Below, in pieces: positions 17,551 through 26,597 of a DNA stretch of 64,000 nt; the stretch's first letter is position 1, and the number at the start of each line of letters is the position of its first letter. The notes beneath the pieces are model-generated. The model did no database searches. It was given only the letters and a program-made list of their open reading frames with translations, and was not told the origin of the DNA. Location: assembly GCA_028686135.1 (NCBI GenBank), contig JAQUCP010000008.1, positions 1 to 64,000 on the forward strand. Reading direction: 5' to 3'. This DNA is from UBA12481 sp012523435 (GTDB lineage Bacteria > Bacteroidota > Bacteroidia > Bacteroidales > UBA12481). The position numbers and the translations under genes are program-made.

Positions 17551-18531
17551 ATGAAAAAAATCCTCGGAATGGGCAATGCCCTTGTCGATGTACTGATCCA
17601 TCTGAAAGATGATACCCTCCTCGATCGGCTTCGGTTGCCGAAAGGAAGTATGCAGCTGGTTGATGAGAAACGTGTGACTGAGATCATGCAAGCCGTTGAA
17701 GGCCTACCGGTTACAATGGTGGCAGGAGGATCGGCAGCTAATACCATCCACGGACTGGCAAATTTAGGGATGGACACTGGTTTTATTGGATCAGCCGGAG
17801 AAGACCAATGGGGGGAGTTTTATGTTAACAATTTGAAAGAAAGTAAGATAGAGCCAATTTTTTACCGCTCTCCAAAGCCAACCGGTCGAGCTAACGCTCT
17901 CCTAACCCCAGATTCCGAACGCACCTTTGGCACTTTTCTGGGTGCCGCCACGGATCTTAGCCCGGAGTTCCTCAGTCCGGAGATGTTCATGGGATACAGC
18001 CTATTTTATATTGAGGGATATATGGTTCAGAATCACGACCTAATCCGCCGAGCTCTACACCTGGCCAAGGCGGAGGGCTGTTTGGTTTCTCTCGACCTGG
18101 CCAGTTATAATGTCGTGGAGGAGAATCGTGGCTTTCTCCATTCAGTGATACCAGGTTATGTCGATTTTATCTTTGCCAATGAGGAGGAGGGGCGCGCTTT
18201 TACGGGTCTGAAACCGGAACAGGCTGTGGTTGAACTTGCCAGCCTCTGCCCGGTGGCGGTGGTGAAGACCGGACGCCATGGAGCCCTCGCGCAAAGGGGT
18301 CAAGAAGTCACCAGCGCACCAGCATTGCCTGTTAAAGCTATCGATACCACCGGAGCCGGCGATCTGTTTGCATCAGGATTCCTGTTTGCCTATTTGAACG
18401 GGTTGTCTCTGACTCAGTGTCTTGAGGTTGGCAACCTATTGGCATCCAAGGTGATATCAGTAACTGGGTCCAAAGTCCCAGCTGACCAGTGGTCGGGGAT
18501 TCTGGAGGCTATCCAAAGTAAAAAGGCCTGA
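17551..18531 (+). CDS. PfkB family carbohydrate/adenosine kinase
   Basis: Starting at the ATG at 17551 (the frame is open 69 bases earlier, inside the upstream gene), the product is 326 residues. PfkB signatures are clear: GGSAANTIHGLANLG near residue 56 and DTTGAGDLFASGF near residue 270, which holds the catalytic Asp and anion hole. MGNALVDVL at the N-terminus matches the adenosine kinase-like branch. It would phosphorylate adenosine or a related nucleoside or sugar in the cytoplasm. A hairpin terminator overlaps its stop codon. It faces a deoxynucleoside kinase gene tail to tail, though purine salvage as a shared theme is only inference. Confidence 0.82.
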   Translation: MKKILGMGNALVDVLIHLKDDTLLDRLRLPKGSMQLVDEKRVTEIMQAVEGLPVTMVAGGSAANTIHGLANLGMDTGFIGSAGEDQWGEFYVNNLKESKIEPIFYRSPKPTGRANALLTPDSERTFGTFLGAATDLSPEFLSPEMFMGYSLFYIEGYMVQNHDLIRRALHLAKAEGCLVSLDLASYNVVEENRGFLHSVIPGYVDFIFANEEEGRAFTGLKPEQAVVELASLCPVAVVKTGRHGALAQRGQEVTSAPALPVKAIDTTGAGDLFASGFLFAYLNGLSLTQCLEVGNLLASKVISVTGSKVPADQWSGILEAIQSKKA

Positions 18532-18552
18532 TCCTTTGGGGGACAGGCCTTT
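18522..18552. terminator. Hairpin terminator between convergent genes
   Basis: AAAGGCCTG (18522-18530) and CAGGCCTTT (18544-18552) form a perfect 9-bp stem with a 13-base loop. The left arm includes most of the TGA stop of the kinase gene. T and A residues flanking the arms make it usable in both directions. Confidence 0.7.
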
Positions 18553-18582
18553 GTTGCATAAGAATAGAAAGAAAGGGATCTG

Positions 18583-19197
18583 TTAAAACAGACCGTGCAA
18601 TTCAGCATTAATTTTGTCGATGACCGTGCTGATGTCCTCGGGATTTCCGAGAAAATCCATCGAATCAGCATCTACCACCAACAATTTTCCATCCCGGTAA
18701 GTCTCTACCCAGCTTTCGTATCGTTCATTCAGCCGTTTGAGATAATCCAGCCGGATAGAGTTCTCGTATTTTCTACCCCGCTTCTGGATCTGATTAACCA
18801 GGGTTGGAACCGATGCCCGTAAATAGATGATTAGGTCAGGAGGTTCGACAAGCGAGGCCATCAGATTGAACAGCGTGTAATAATTCTCAAAATCACGGGT
18901 ACTCATCAGCCCCATGGCATGCAGGTTGGGTGCGAAAATATAAGCGTCCTCATAAATAGTACGATCTTGGATCACCGTCTTTTCTTTTTTTCGGATCTCC
19001 AGTATCTGGTTGAAGCGCGAGTTCAGGAAGTAAATCTGGAGATTAAACGACCAACGTTGCATGTCTGAATAAAAATCATTCAAATAGGGGTTGTCATCCA
19101 CATCTTCGAAGTGAGATTCCCACCCGTAATGTTTGCTTAAAATTCTGGTAAGCGTGGTCTTCCCAGACCCAATATTCCCTGCTATGGCGATGTGCAT
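18583..19197 (-). CDS. Deoxynucleoside kinase
   Basis: The 204-residue protein begins MHIAIAGNIGSGKTTLT, a P-loop typical of the dNK/dGK-dAK family, with the catalytic FEDVDDNPYL segment (Glu near residue 31) and the DRTIYEDAYIFA block (DRS-like) near residue 78. The RKYENSIRLDYLKRLNERYESW segment supplies the lid. It phosphorylates deoxynucleosides for salvage. It is the last gene of a minus-strand set headed by a GH3-type enzyme and a propeller-like protein, 71 bases downstream of the latter. Confidence 0.88.
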   Translation of the reverse strand: MHIAIAGNIGSGKTTLTRILSKHYGWESHFEDVDDNPYLNDFYSDMQRWSFNLQIYFLNSRFNQILEIRKKEKTVIQDRTIYEDAYIFAPNLHAMGLMSTRDFENYYTLFNLMASLVEPPDLIIYLRASVPTLVNQIQKRGRKYENSIRLDYLKRLNERYESWVETYRDGKLLVVDADSMDFLGNPEDISTVIDKINAELHGLF

Positions 19198-19268
19198 AAT
19201 TTAGATTCTTCCCGTTTAGGTTGACCGAAAAGTACGATTTTTTTTGATGATGATAACGGCCGTTATAA

Positions 19269-20087
19269 TTATTTTGCACGAAGTAGCAAAACCCGGTCGG
19301 CTAGCCGAATGAGCAGATTGTTACGGCATTTGAGAGATTGCAGCACTGGTTGAGTAGACATCTCTGCGAGGGTTAAGGCCGGGGTTACAGCATCTTTCCA
19401 GAGTATTACACGATTATCCGAGGCCATAACAAGTTTGCTCTCAAACACATCAAGAGAGGCCGCTCGTAATGAAAGCTTCCGGATCAGATTGCCAAACAGG
19501 TCGAAGACCAGGATTTCCTGATCAGGAATATGAAGATAGAGCCGGTCGGCTCGCTCCAACAGGCTCATCTGGCCTCTTGTCGGTTGAGTTCCCAGGGAAC
19601 AGGGGGCCGAGGTTAGAGCCTGTTGATAATGGGGATCGAAGTATTTTATTGTCAGCTCGTTACCATCAAAAATCCAGATTCCACCCTGTCTTGATGAGCA
19701 TAAAGCAAGGGGATTCGGGATCCCCAGCTCATCCACCTCAGTAGGTGGTGATAAGGGAGCTAACCTATTGTTTAGCAGCCTTATACGATTAAAATCCGAA
19801 TGATACACCATGATTCTGAATGGATTCTGGGCATCCACGCGGCTTATCCGCCCGGATTCGGGATCTGACCAGGAATAGAGGCTATCGCCTGAGGGACTGA
19901 ATTTGATCAGGGTTGGGCCTTTGACCAGATAAAAATTCCCATTAGGATCGCAGGCCATCTGATCGTATTGTCCAGAGGATTTCCAGAGGGTGTCAGAATC
20001 GGACGGTGCCAAGGGCTGCCCGGCCAGTGCCGGAAAGGGGCAGAGGGAAAGCACCAGAGTGAAAAATATTATCCGTCTCACTATCAT
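19269..20087 (-). CDS. Secreted beta-propeller-like protein of unknown function
   Basis: The 272-residue protein has a signal peptide (IIFFTLVLSLCPFPALA) followed by repeating short beta units such as QMACDPNGNFYLVKGPTLIK, PLALCSSRQGGIWIFDGNE and ADRLYLHIPDQEILVFDLFG. The spacing resembles six-bladed NHL/TolB-like propellers. No catalytic motif is evident. It lies 15 bases after the GH3-type gene, so the two are probably co-transcribed. It is probably a periplasmic or membrane-attached protein of unknown role. Confidence 0.65.
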   Translation of the reverse strand: MIVRRIIFFTLVLSLCPFPALAGQPLAPSDSDTLWKSSGQYDQMACDPNGNFYLVKGPTLIKFSPSGDSLYSWSDPESGRISRVDAQNPFRIMVYHSDFNRIRLLNNRLAPLSPPTEVDELGIPNPLALCSSRQGGIWIFDGNELTIKYFDPHYQQALTSAPCSLGTQPTRGQMSLLERADRLYLHIPDQEILVFDLFGNLIRKLSLRAASLDVFESKLVMASDNRVILWKDAVTPALTLAEMSTQPVLQSLKCRNNLLIRLADRVLLLRAK

Positions 20088-20102
20088 GGTCTTTCATTAG
20101 AA

Positions 20103-21617
20103 TTACCGGCTGTTGAGCCGGATAATATCTTCTGCTATTGCCCGGTCGTTCGACAGGCGCGGAACCTTATGCTGGCCGCCCAGCTTGCCTTTTTGTTTTA
20201 GCCATTCATAAAAGATTCCCTCTTTAACGAACACGATTTCAGGCTTTTTTAGGGCGATGTCTTTGAATCGTTTAGCTTCGTAATCGGAGTTGACTGATTT
20301 CAGGGTATCATCGAGTGTATCTGTAAAGGTAGCCAGGTCATTGGGCTTTTGACTGAACTCAATCAACCACTGATGTTTGGCTTCTTGATTGCCATTCATA
20401 AAAACTGGGGCTGCAGTGTATTCGGTGATGACGGCATCGGTAGCCTGGCAGGCTTTCTGGAGGCCAGTTTCGGCGTTATTGATGATCAGCTCTTCGCCAA
20501 ATGCATTAATGAAATGCCGTGTCCGACCGCTGATGCGTATCCGTGGAGGATTCAGGGAGGTAAAGAGGATGGTATCGCCGATCAGGTATCGCCACAGTCC
20601 GGCCGAGGTGGAGATGACCAGGGCATAATTACGGTCGGTTTCCACATCCTGGAGACCTAAAACGCTGGGATTGTCCGATCCGATCTCCTCCAGGGGAATG
20701 AATTCGTAGAAAATGTCATAATCCAGCATCAGCAACATATCATTACGCTGCGGATCGTCCTGAATTCCAAAAAATCCTTCGGAAGCATTGTATGTTTCCA
20801 TATAACGCATACGATTGCTCCGGATAATATTGTGGTACTGTTCGCGGTAGGGAGTAAAGCTGACTCCGCCGTGCATAAAAACCTCCAGGTTGGGCCACAC
20901 GTCCGAAATATCCGATTTGCCGGTATGCTCTAGTATCTTCCTCAGTAGCACTAGCGTCCAAGATGGTACGCCGGCCAGGCTGGTGACATTAACTTTTGAG
21001 GTGGATTCGGCCATCCGGATGAGCTTCTTTTCCCAGTCATCCATCAGGGCGATGCTGAGTTCGGGAGTTCGCACCCAATGCGCATAAGCAGGCAGGTTCT
21101 GTAGCATGACAGCTGACAAGTCGCCAAAGAAGACTTCTGATTGATATTCAGATATTTGATGGCTTCCCCCAACGACCAGGCTCTTGCCCATTAGTAGACT
21201 AGAATCTGGATTGTTGTTGAAATAGAGGGTCAGGGTATCTTTGCCACCCTGAAAATGACAGTCCTGCATGTAGTTACGGGTAACCGGAATAAACTTACTC
21301 TTTTCGCTGGTGGTGCCGGATGATTTGGCAAACCACTTGACATCTCCGGGCCATAACACATCGGATTCCCCTTTAAAAGCACGGTCGATATAGGGTCGAA
21401 TGGCAGGATATTCTCTCACGGGAACCCGGTCCTTAAAATCTTTATAGGAACGGATGGTGTTAAAATGATGATCACGACCAAAGGCAGTGTCCTGGGCTTC
21501 CCGAATGAGGCTGTCCAAAATATCATTCTGAACCTCAACCGGATAGCGCTTGAAAAACTCGATTTGGTAGATCCTTTTCGTGATAAACCACGAGACAAGG
21601 GAATTTATGAGAGGCAT
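20103..21617 (-). CDS. GH3 auxin-responsive promoter family protein (acyl-adenylating enzyme)
   Basis: From the ATG at 21617 (the frame stays open to a TTG at 21644) the product is 504 residues. It has the ANL-like adenylation motif KSSGTTSEKSKFIPVT near residue 90, GGVSFTPYREQ near 260, YNASEGFFG near 280 and YALVISTSAGLWRYLIGDTI near 335, all typical of the GH3 family. Plant members join amino acids to acyl acids via acyl-AMP; the substrates of bacterial members are not established. It is the first gene of the minus-strand operon with the propeller-like protein, divergent from cvpA. Confidence 0.85.
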   Translation of the reverse strand: MPLINSLVSWFITKRIYQIEFFKRYPVEVQNDILDSLIREAQDTAFGRDHHFNTIRSYKDFKDRVPVREYPAIRPYIDRAFKGESDVLWPGDVKWFAKSSGTTSEKSKFIPVTRNYMQDCHFQGGKDTLTLYFNNNPDSSLLMGKSLVVGGSHQISEYQSEVFFGDLSAVMLQNLPAYAHWVRTPELSIALMDDWEKKLIRMAESTSKVNVTSLAGVPSWTLVLLRKILEHTGKSDISDVWPNLEVFMHGGVSFTPYREQYHNIIRSNRMRYMETYNASEGFFGIQDDPQRNDMLLMLDYDIFYEFIPLEEIGSDNPSVLGLQDVETDRNYALVISTSAGLWRYLIGDTILFTSLNPPRIRISGRTRHFINAFGEELIINNAETGLQKACQATDAVITEYTAAPVFMNGNQEAKHQWLIEFSQKPNDLATFTDTLDDTLKSVNSDYEAKRFKDIALKKPEIVFVKEGIFYEWLKQKGKLGGQHKVPRLSNDRAIAEDIIRLNSR

Positions 21618-21662
21618 ATGTTTTGAATGATCCGAAAAAATCAAATTTACTATTTTTATCCC

Positions 21663-21670
21663 TACATTTG
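21663..21670 (+). promoter_or_regulatory. -7 element TACATTTG of cvpA
   Basis: TACATTTG matches TAnnTTTG and lies 24 bases before the cvpA ATG, in the short divergent region between cvpA and the GH3-type gene. No convincing -33 box is seen. Confidence 0.4.
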
Positions 21671-21694
21671 CCTTTACGATTAAACTTACTCTAA

Positions 21695-22228
21695 ATGAAT
21701 TGGTTGGACTTAGTTATCCTCTTGATCCTAATCGGCGGGGTCTTTTCCGGTTATCGAAACGGTCTCATAGGGGAGGTAGCTTCTTTAGCGGGGTTAATTC
21801 TCGGCATCTGGGGAGCGGTACGCTTCTCCTGGTGGGCTACCGAGCTTCTGGAGGGCTTTGGGCTCTCCTTTTCCCTCATGCCAGTAATCTCCTTTATCAT
21901 CACTTTTCTGGTGATTGTATTAGTTGTTCAAGCGGTAGGTGGATTGCTCAGACATCTACTTGAGAGCCTGTCGCTCAAGTGGTTAAACAAACTTGCCGGT
22001 ATAGCAGTCGGGGTTGCAAAAGCCGCTGTTATTACCAGTATTATTCTGATTCTCATCTCCTCGTTCGACGAAGGACACCGGGTGATCAAGGAAGAGGTAG
22101 CAGAGGAGTCCCTTCTGTATAAACCGATGTCTGAACTAGTACCCGGGCTCATGCCTTTCCTGAAGATACAACACCTGAAAGATCAGGATCATGGTCGCGA
22201 TGAAGTAACTGAAGGGACCGTCATCTGA
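21695..22228 (+). CDS. cvpA: CvpA family membrane protein
   Basis: The 177-residue protein has four predicted membrane segments: LDLVILLILIGGVFSGY with the following GLIGEVASLAGLILGIWG, then FSLMPVISFIITFLVIVLVVQ, and LAGIAVGVAKAAVITSIILIL. This is the arrangement of CvpA/colicin V production proteins. The family is linked to cell envelope integrity, with no defined enzymatic activity. The C-terminal 40 residues are charged and cytoplasmic. It is followed by tyrS 52 bases on, but tyrS has its own promoter-like element. Confidence 0.85.
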   Translation: MNWLDLVILLILIGGVFSGYRNGLIGEVASLAGLILGIWGAVRFSWWATELLEGFGLSFSLMPVISFIITFLVIVLVVQAVGGLLRHLLESLSLKWLNKLAGIAVGVAKAAVITSIILILISSFDEGHRVIKEEVAEESLLYKPMSELVPGLMPFLKIQHLKDQDHGRDEVTEGTVI

Positions 22229-22256
22229 GTGGCAAGGGCTGATCCGGCCATTTCGT

Positions 22257-22264
22257 TATCTTTG
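22257..22264 (+). promoter_or_regulatory. -7 element TATCTTTG of tyrS
   Basis: TATCTTTG matches the Bacteroidota -7 consensus and ends 16 bases before the tyrS ATG. No T-box-like leader fits in this short space. Confidence 0.5.
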
Positions 22265-22280
22265 CGGAAATTTTTTTTGA

Positions 22281-23561
22281 ATGAGTTTTATTGATGAACT
22301 ACGCTGGCGAGGCTTGATTCATGACATCATGCCCGGAACGGAGGAGCTGCTATCGGAAGGAATGACCTCCGCTTACATCGGATTTGATCCCTCTTCGGAT
22401 TCACTACACATCGGTAATTTGGTGAGTATCTTGTTGCTACGACATTTGCAGCTAGATGGACACAAACCTTATGCCTTGGTAGGAGGAGCTACCGGGATGA
22501 TCGGAGACCCCTCCGGAAAATCTGAAGAGCGTAATCTTCTGGATGAGAAAACCTTAAGAGAAAACCAGGAGAGTATTAAAAAACAGTTAGCCCGCTTCCT
22601 GGACTTTTCGGCTGATACACCCAATGCCGCCGTCATGGTCAATAATTACGACTGGATGAAGAATTTCTCTTTCCTGGAGTTTATCCGGGATATTGGGAAA
22701 CATATTACGGTTAACTACATGACTGCCAAGGATTCGGTAAAGAAACGGCTCGATAGTGGAATGTCTTTCACTGAATTTACTTACCAGCTCGTACAGGGGT
22801 ATGATTACCTCCATCTGTATCAGAATTTTAACGTGAAGCTGCAGATGGGTGGTTCGGACCAGTGGGGTAATATTACCACGGGTACGGAACTGATTCGCAG
22901 AAAGGCTGGCGGTGAAGCCTTTGCCTTAACCAGTCCGCTGATTACCAAAGCTGATGGAGGGAAATTCGGTAAAACAGAGTCGGGAACGATTTGGCTGGAT
23001 GCTGAGAAAACCTCTCCCTATCATTTTTACCAGTTTTGGCTTAATGCTGCTGATGATGATGCTATCAATTATATCAGGATCTTTACTTTCCTGCCAAAGG
23101 AAGAAATTGAAGAGCTGATTGCAGCCCACTCACAGGCTCCGCATGAGCGATTGCTGCAACGGAAGCTGGCTGAGGAGGTTACCCGGCTAGTACATTCGGA
23201 GGAGGCTCTACATAGTGCCATTGAAGCTACTCAAATTCTCTTTGGCAAAGGAACCCACGAGTCGCTCGCTGCGCTGGATGAAAAAACCTTATTATCGATC
23301 TTTGAAGGCGTACCCATTTTTCAGATTGATCAATCTCTGCTGGAACAGGGGGTTGTGCTGATTGATCTCTTGGCCGTTCATACTGCAATCTTTCCCTCAA
23401 AAGGCGAAGCCAGGCGGACAATACAAGGTGGCGGGGTCAGCCTTAACAAAGAGAAAATGTCAAACGCTGATGAACAGGTTAATAAGAGCCATCTGATCGG
23501 AAACCGCTTCCTTTTAGTGCAGAAAGGCAAAAAACAATATTATCTTATCCGGGTGAATTAA
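22281..23561 (+). CDS. tyrS: Tyrosine--tRNA ligase
   Basis: The 426-residue class I synthetase has the HIGH-type motif HIGN near residue 42 in DPSSDSLHIGNL, GGSDQWGNITTG near 190, and the KMSKS-type loop KFGKTESGT near 230. The C-terminal S4-like RNA-binding domain (SKGEARRTIQGGGVSLNKEK) occupies the last 70 residues. It charges tRNA-Tyr with tyrosine. Length and domain order are those of the eubacterial TyrS type. It is followed 10 bases later by a Wzz-like gene. Confidence 0.95.
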   Translation: MSFIDELRWRGLIHDIMPGTEELLSEGMTSAYIGFDPSSDSLHIGNLVSILLLRHLQLDGHKPYALVGGATGMIGDPSGKSEERNLLDEKTLRENQESIKKQLARFLDFSADTPNAAVMVNNYDWMKNFSFLEFIRDIGKHITVNYMTAKDSVKKRLDSGMSFTEFTYQLVQGYDYLHLYQNFNVKLQMGGSDQWGNITTGTELIRRKAGGEAFALTSPLITKADGGKFGKTESGTIWLDAEKTSPYHFYQFWLNAADDDAINYIRIFTFLPKEEIEELIAAHSQAPHERLLQRKLAEEVTRLVHSEEALHSAIEATQILFGKGTHESLAALDEKTLLSIFEGVPIFQIDQSLLEQGVVLIDLLAVHTAIFPSKGEARRTIQGGGVSLNKEKMSNADEQVNKSHLIGNRFLLVQKGKKQYYLIRVN

Positions 23562-23571
23562 AATCGTGATC

Positions 23572-24519
23572 ATGAATCCATATCTGAATAACAAAACCTT
23601 GCTGGCACTAGCCTTGAAATGGAAGTACCACCTCGGGATCATTGCAATCATCGCGGCGGTGATAGCTGTGGTGTTCTCTTCACCTGTTTTTCTGAAGCCA
23701 AAGTATAAATCGACGGCAATTGTCTACCCCGAAAACCTGGGAGAGAAATCCGAAGAGAGCTATACCGAACAGATGTTGGAAATTCTGAATTCCGGCGATA
23801 TCCGTGACAGCATCATCAAGGCATTCAAACTCGACGAACACTATAAAATTTCACCTGACTATCGGTTTTATAAAACGGCTCTTTATGGTAAGTATTCGGA
23901 ACACGTGACTTGCCGTAAAACCGAAAATGAAGCTGTACGGATTGAAGTTCTGGATACCGATCCAGAAGTGGCCTGCGATATGGTCAAAGCAGTTCTTCGA
24001 TACTATGACAAGAAGGTCAGGCGAATGCATAATATCAAGTTCGAGGAAGAGTATGGCATCCGAAAGCTGGAGATCGAACGAGTTAACTATAAGATTGATA
24101 GTTTGATACAGCGTCTAAGCCACTTGGGTTCCCAGTACGGAGTGATGGATCTGGGTGGACAAGCGGAGGGAGTCTCCCGTGCCTACTTTGAATCCTTGGC
24201 CAGCGGTAAGGGCAACGATCGCCTGGAAACCTATTTCAACAATATTGCTGAAAAAGGCCCGGAGGCCAGAGGACTACTGATCAGGTTGGATGCTTTTAGT
24301 AAGCTCCTGAGCGAAGCTCAAACTCGATTTGATAATGCATACCGTGAAATGACCAAAGAGATCACCTACGCTAGTGTGATCACTCCTCCTTTTGTTTCCG
24401 ACAAGAAAGCTTGGCCCAAGCGGTCCATTATTGTCGTTATGTCGGTTCTATTGACCTTAATCATGGCAATGGTTGTTATCGGTGTTATCGAGAATCGCAA
24501 TTCTACTGCATCCAAATAA
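23572..24519 (+). CDS. Wzz/chain-length determinant-like membrane protein
   Basis: The ATG at 23572 is chosen over a GTG six bases earlier, giving 315 residues. A membrane segment near 20-40 (LGIIAIIAAVIAVVFSSPVF) is followed by a periplasmic region with the YKSTAIVYPENL start typical of Wzz domains and a coiled-coil stretch (EEYGIRKLEIERVNYKIDSLIQRL). A second membrane segment lies near the C-terminus (IIVVMSVLLTLIMAMVVIGVI). Proteins of this shape control polysaccharide chain length. No kinase domain is fused. The following gene encodes a Wzy/WaaL-like protein and starts in the 5 bases after its stop. Confidence 0.8.
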   Translation: MNPYLNNKTLLALALKWKYHLGIIAIIAAVIAVVFSSPVFLKPKYKSTAIVYPENLGEKSEESYTEQMLEILNSGDIRDSIIKAFKLDEHYKISPDYRFYKTALYGKYSEHVTCRKTENEAVRIEVLDTDPEVACDMVKAVLRYYDKKVRRMHNIKFEEEYGIRKLEIERVNYKIDSLIQRLSHLGSQYGVMDLGGQAEGVSRAYFESLASGKGNDRLETYFNNIAEKGPEARGLLIRLDAFSKLLSEAQTRFDNAYREMTKEITYASVITPPFVSDKKAWPKRSIIVVMSVLLTLIMAMVVIGVIENRNSTASK

Positions 24520-24523
24520 CCTG

Positions 24524-25960
24524 TTGAATAACAGGATTTTCCGGATTGCCCTGGTTTACCTGGTGAGCCTGCTGTTTGTGGCTGCTCACACCTACTTGGT
24601 CATCAAGGATAAATATGTCCTGGCACTGTTGCCCATAGGCATCATTGTGGTCCTTCTAGCTATTTACCGCTTCAGCTGGCTCTTTTGGATCGTCCTGTTC
24701 TGTGTTCCACTATCGTTACCGCTCAAAGAGTTTATGCCCGAACTGGGGATCAACATGTTTCTTCCAACAGAACCCCTGCTGGCCGGCATGATGATCATTT
24801 TCATTCTACGTTTGGCAATGGATGGGGGATATGAACGGACGGTTCTACGCCATCCGGTTACCGTGATCATTTTGCTTCAGCTGGGCTGGATCCTGATTAC
24901 TACCATCACTTCCACGATGCCGCTGGTCTCGCTGAAATTTTTCTTGTCGCGCTTTTGGTTCCTGGCGGCATTCTATTTCATGGCGATCCAATTCTTTAAG
25001 CAAGATCAGCGCAATATCCGGAGATATCTGTGGACCTTGCTAATCCCGCTGACTGGGATCATCGTGGTGGTTACCCTCAAACATTTGTCGCTCGGGCTAT
25101 TCGATCAGAAAGCCGCTAATCCGGCAGCTGATCCTTTTTTTAATGATCACACCCTTTATGGAGCCATTATGGCGTTGTTCCTGCCGGTGGCAACGGGTTA
25201 CCTGGTTCGATCTCCCCTGCGCTCCTGGATTAAGGTTGGTGTGTTGGTGGTGGTTATGGCGCTGCTAACCGGACTGGTTTTTTCGTATGCCCGCGCAGCG
25301 TGGGTGAGCGTTTTGGCGGGAATCGGAACCCTGCTGATCATTCTGTTCAAGATACCTGGGAAAACCGTGCTCCTGGGAGTGGCTGTGCTGGCTGCCGGTA
25401 TCCTCCTGTTTGGAAAGACAGCCTTAATGCATATGGAAGGTAACGACCAGGATTCATCGGATAATCTGGCCGAACATGTACAGTCCATTTCAAATATCAG
25501 CACGGATGCTTCAAACCTGGAAAGGCTAAACCGGTGGAGCTGTGCTCTGCGAATGTGGACCGATAAGCCTATCTTTGGATTCGGCCCCGGAACTTACATG
25601 TTCCAATATGCCCCATACCAGAAATCCAGTGAAAAGACGATTATCAGCACCAGTGCGGGAGATGGAGGGAATGCCCATTCAGAATATCTCGGACCGCTGA
25701 GCGAGATGGGCGTGATAGGCGCTCTGCTAATGATCCTGTTGGTAGTTGTATCGATCGTTACCGGAGTAAGAGTGTACCACAACCAAACAAAGCCGGAATA
25801 CCGTATGGTGGCCCTTGTGCTGGTGGTGGCTTTGGTCACCTATTTCGTTCACGGAATCCTCAATAATTTCCTCGACACCGATAAAGCATCCGCCGGTGTG
25901 TGGGGATTCATGGCCATTTTAGTGGCCCTGGATCTGAAAAAGGACCGAGAAAACTCCTGA
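24524..25960 (+). CDS. O-antigen ligase/polymerase family protein (Wzy_C)
   Basis: This is a polytopic protein of about 478 residues with 11-12 membrane segments. The Wzy_C region contains FSYARAAWVSVLAGIG near residue 250 and the periplasmic loop with FGFGPGTYMFQY and NAHSEYLGPLSEMGVIG, the His-Ser-Glu block typical of O-antigen ligases and polymerases. There is no ATG before the first membrane helix. In-frame TTG at 24524 (4 bases after the wzz stop) is the likeliest start; TTG 24473 or GTG 24482 inside the wzz gene are alternatives. It presumably acts with the Wzz-like protein on surface polysaccharide. Its stop abuts the convergent efp gene with no spacer. Confidence 0.78.
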   Translation: MNNRIFRIALVYLVSLLFVAAHTYLVIKDKYVLALLPIGIIVVLLAIYRFSWLFWIVLFCVPLSLPLKEFMPELGINMFLPTEPLLAGMMIIFILRLAMDGGYERTVLRHPVTVIILLQLGWILITTITSTMPLVSLKFFLSRFWFLAAFYFMAIQFFKQDQRNIRRYLWTLLIPLTGIIVVVTLKHLSLGLFDQKAANPAADPFFNDHTLYGAIMALFLPVATGYLVRSPLRSWIKVGVLVVVMALLTGLVFSYARAAWVSVLAGIGTLLIILFKIPGKTVLLGVAVLAAGILLFGKTALMHMEGNDQDSSDNLAEHVQSISNISTDASNLERLNRWSCALRMWTDKPIFGFGPGTYMFQYAPYQKSSEKTIISTSAGDGGNAHSEYLGPLSEMGVIGALLMILLVVVSIVTGVRVYHNQTKPEYRMVALVLVVALVTYFVHGILNNFLDTDKASAGVWGFMAILVALDLKKDRENS

Positions 25961-26530
25961 TTATTCTTTTACCCGCTCCATGTAGGAGTTGTCAACCGTG
26001 TTGATGCGGATCTTGTCTCCTTGATTGCAGAAAAGAGGAACCATGATGGTGGCGCCTGTTTCAATGGTGGCCTGCTTTAGTGATGATGTGGAAGAAGTAT
26101 CACCCCGTACACCCGGTTCAGTATAGGTGATCTCCATCACTACCGTGGGAGATAGTTCGGCATATAACGGCGTCTCCGTATCTGCATGAACAACCATCTC
26201 AACTTCCCCGCCCTCTTTTAACAGGTTCACATTGTTGATCAATTCCTCAGTGATGCTGATCTGCTCATACGTTTCGCGATGCATGAAATGATAGCCCAGG
26301 TCATCTTTGTATAAAAACTGGTAAGGACGCCTCTCTACCCGGGTTTCATTAATCTTGTGGCCTGCAGTAAAGGTGACTTCGTTTGTGCGGCCAGTGGTGA
26401 TATTTTTCAATTTAGTCCTGACAAAGGCCGGGCCTTTGCCGGGTTTGACATGCTGAAACTGAACAATCGTGTACAGTTGATCATTGTACTCAATACACAT
26501 TCCATTACGGATATCTGCTGTAGTTGCCAT
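25961..26530 (-). CDS. efp: Translation elongation factor P
   Basis: The 189-residue protein has the three-domain EF-P layout: an N-terminal KOW-like domain with the loop VKPGKGPAF (modifiable K32), a middle OB domain and the C-terminal OB domain ending in GDKIRINTVDNSYMERVKE. It rescues ribosomes stalled at polyproline. K32 is present at the position modified in other bacteria, but no modification enzyme is seen here. The gene has a good -7 element 18 bases upstream and abuts the convergent ligase gene. Confidence 0.95.
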   Translation of the reverse strand: MATTADIRNGMCIEYNDQLYTIVQFQHVKPGKGPAFVRTKLKNITTGRTNEVTFTAGHKINETRVERRPYQFLYKDDLGYHFMHRETYEQISITEELINNVNLLKEGGEVEMVVHADTETPLYAELSPTVVMEITYTEPGVRGDTSSTSSLKQATIETGATIMVPLFCNQGDKIRINTVDNSYMERVKE

Positions 26531-26547
26531 AAAGAAAAATTTTGCTG

Positions 26548-26555
26548 CAAAAATA
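26548..26555 (-). promoter_or_regulatory. -7 element TATTTTTG of efp
   Basis: On the minus strand TATTTTTG matches TAnnTTTG, with its last base 18 bases before the efp ATG. Confidence 0.45.
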
Positions 26556-26597
26556 GTTGTTTTGGGAAATATTCCTAATTCATTATAAGATAATGGG

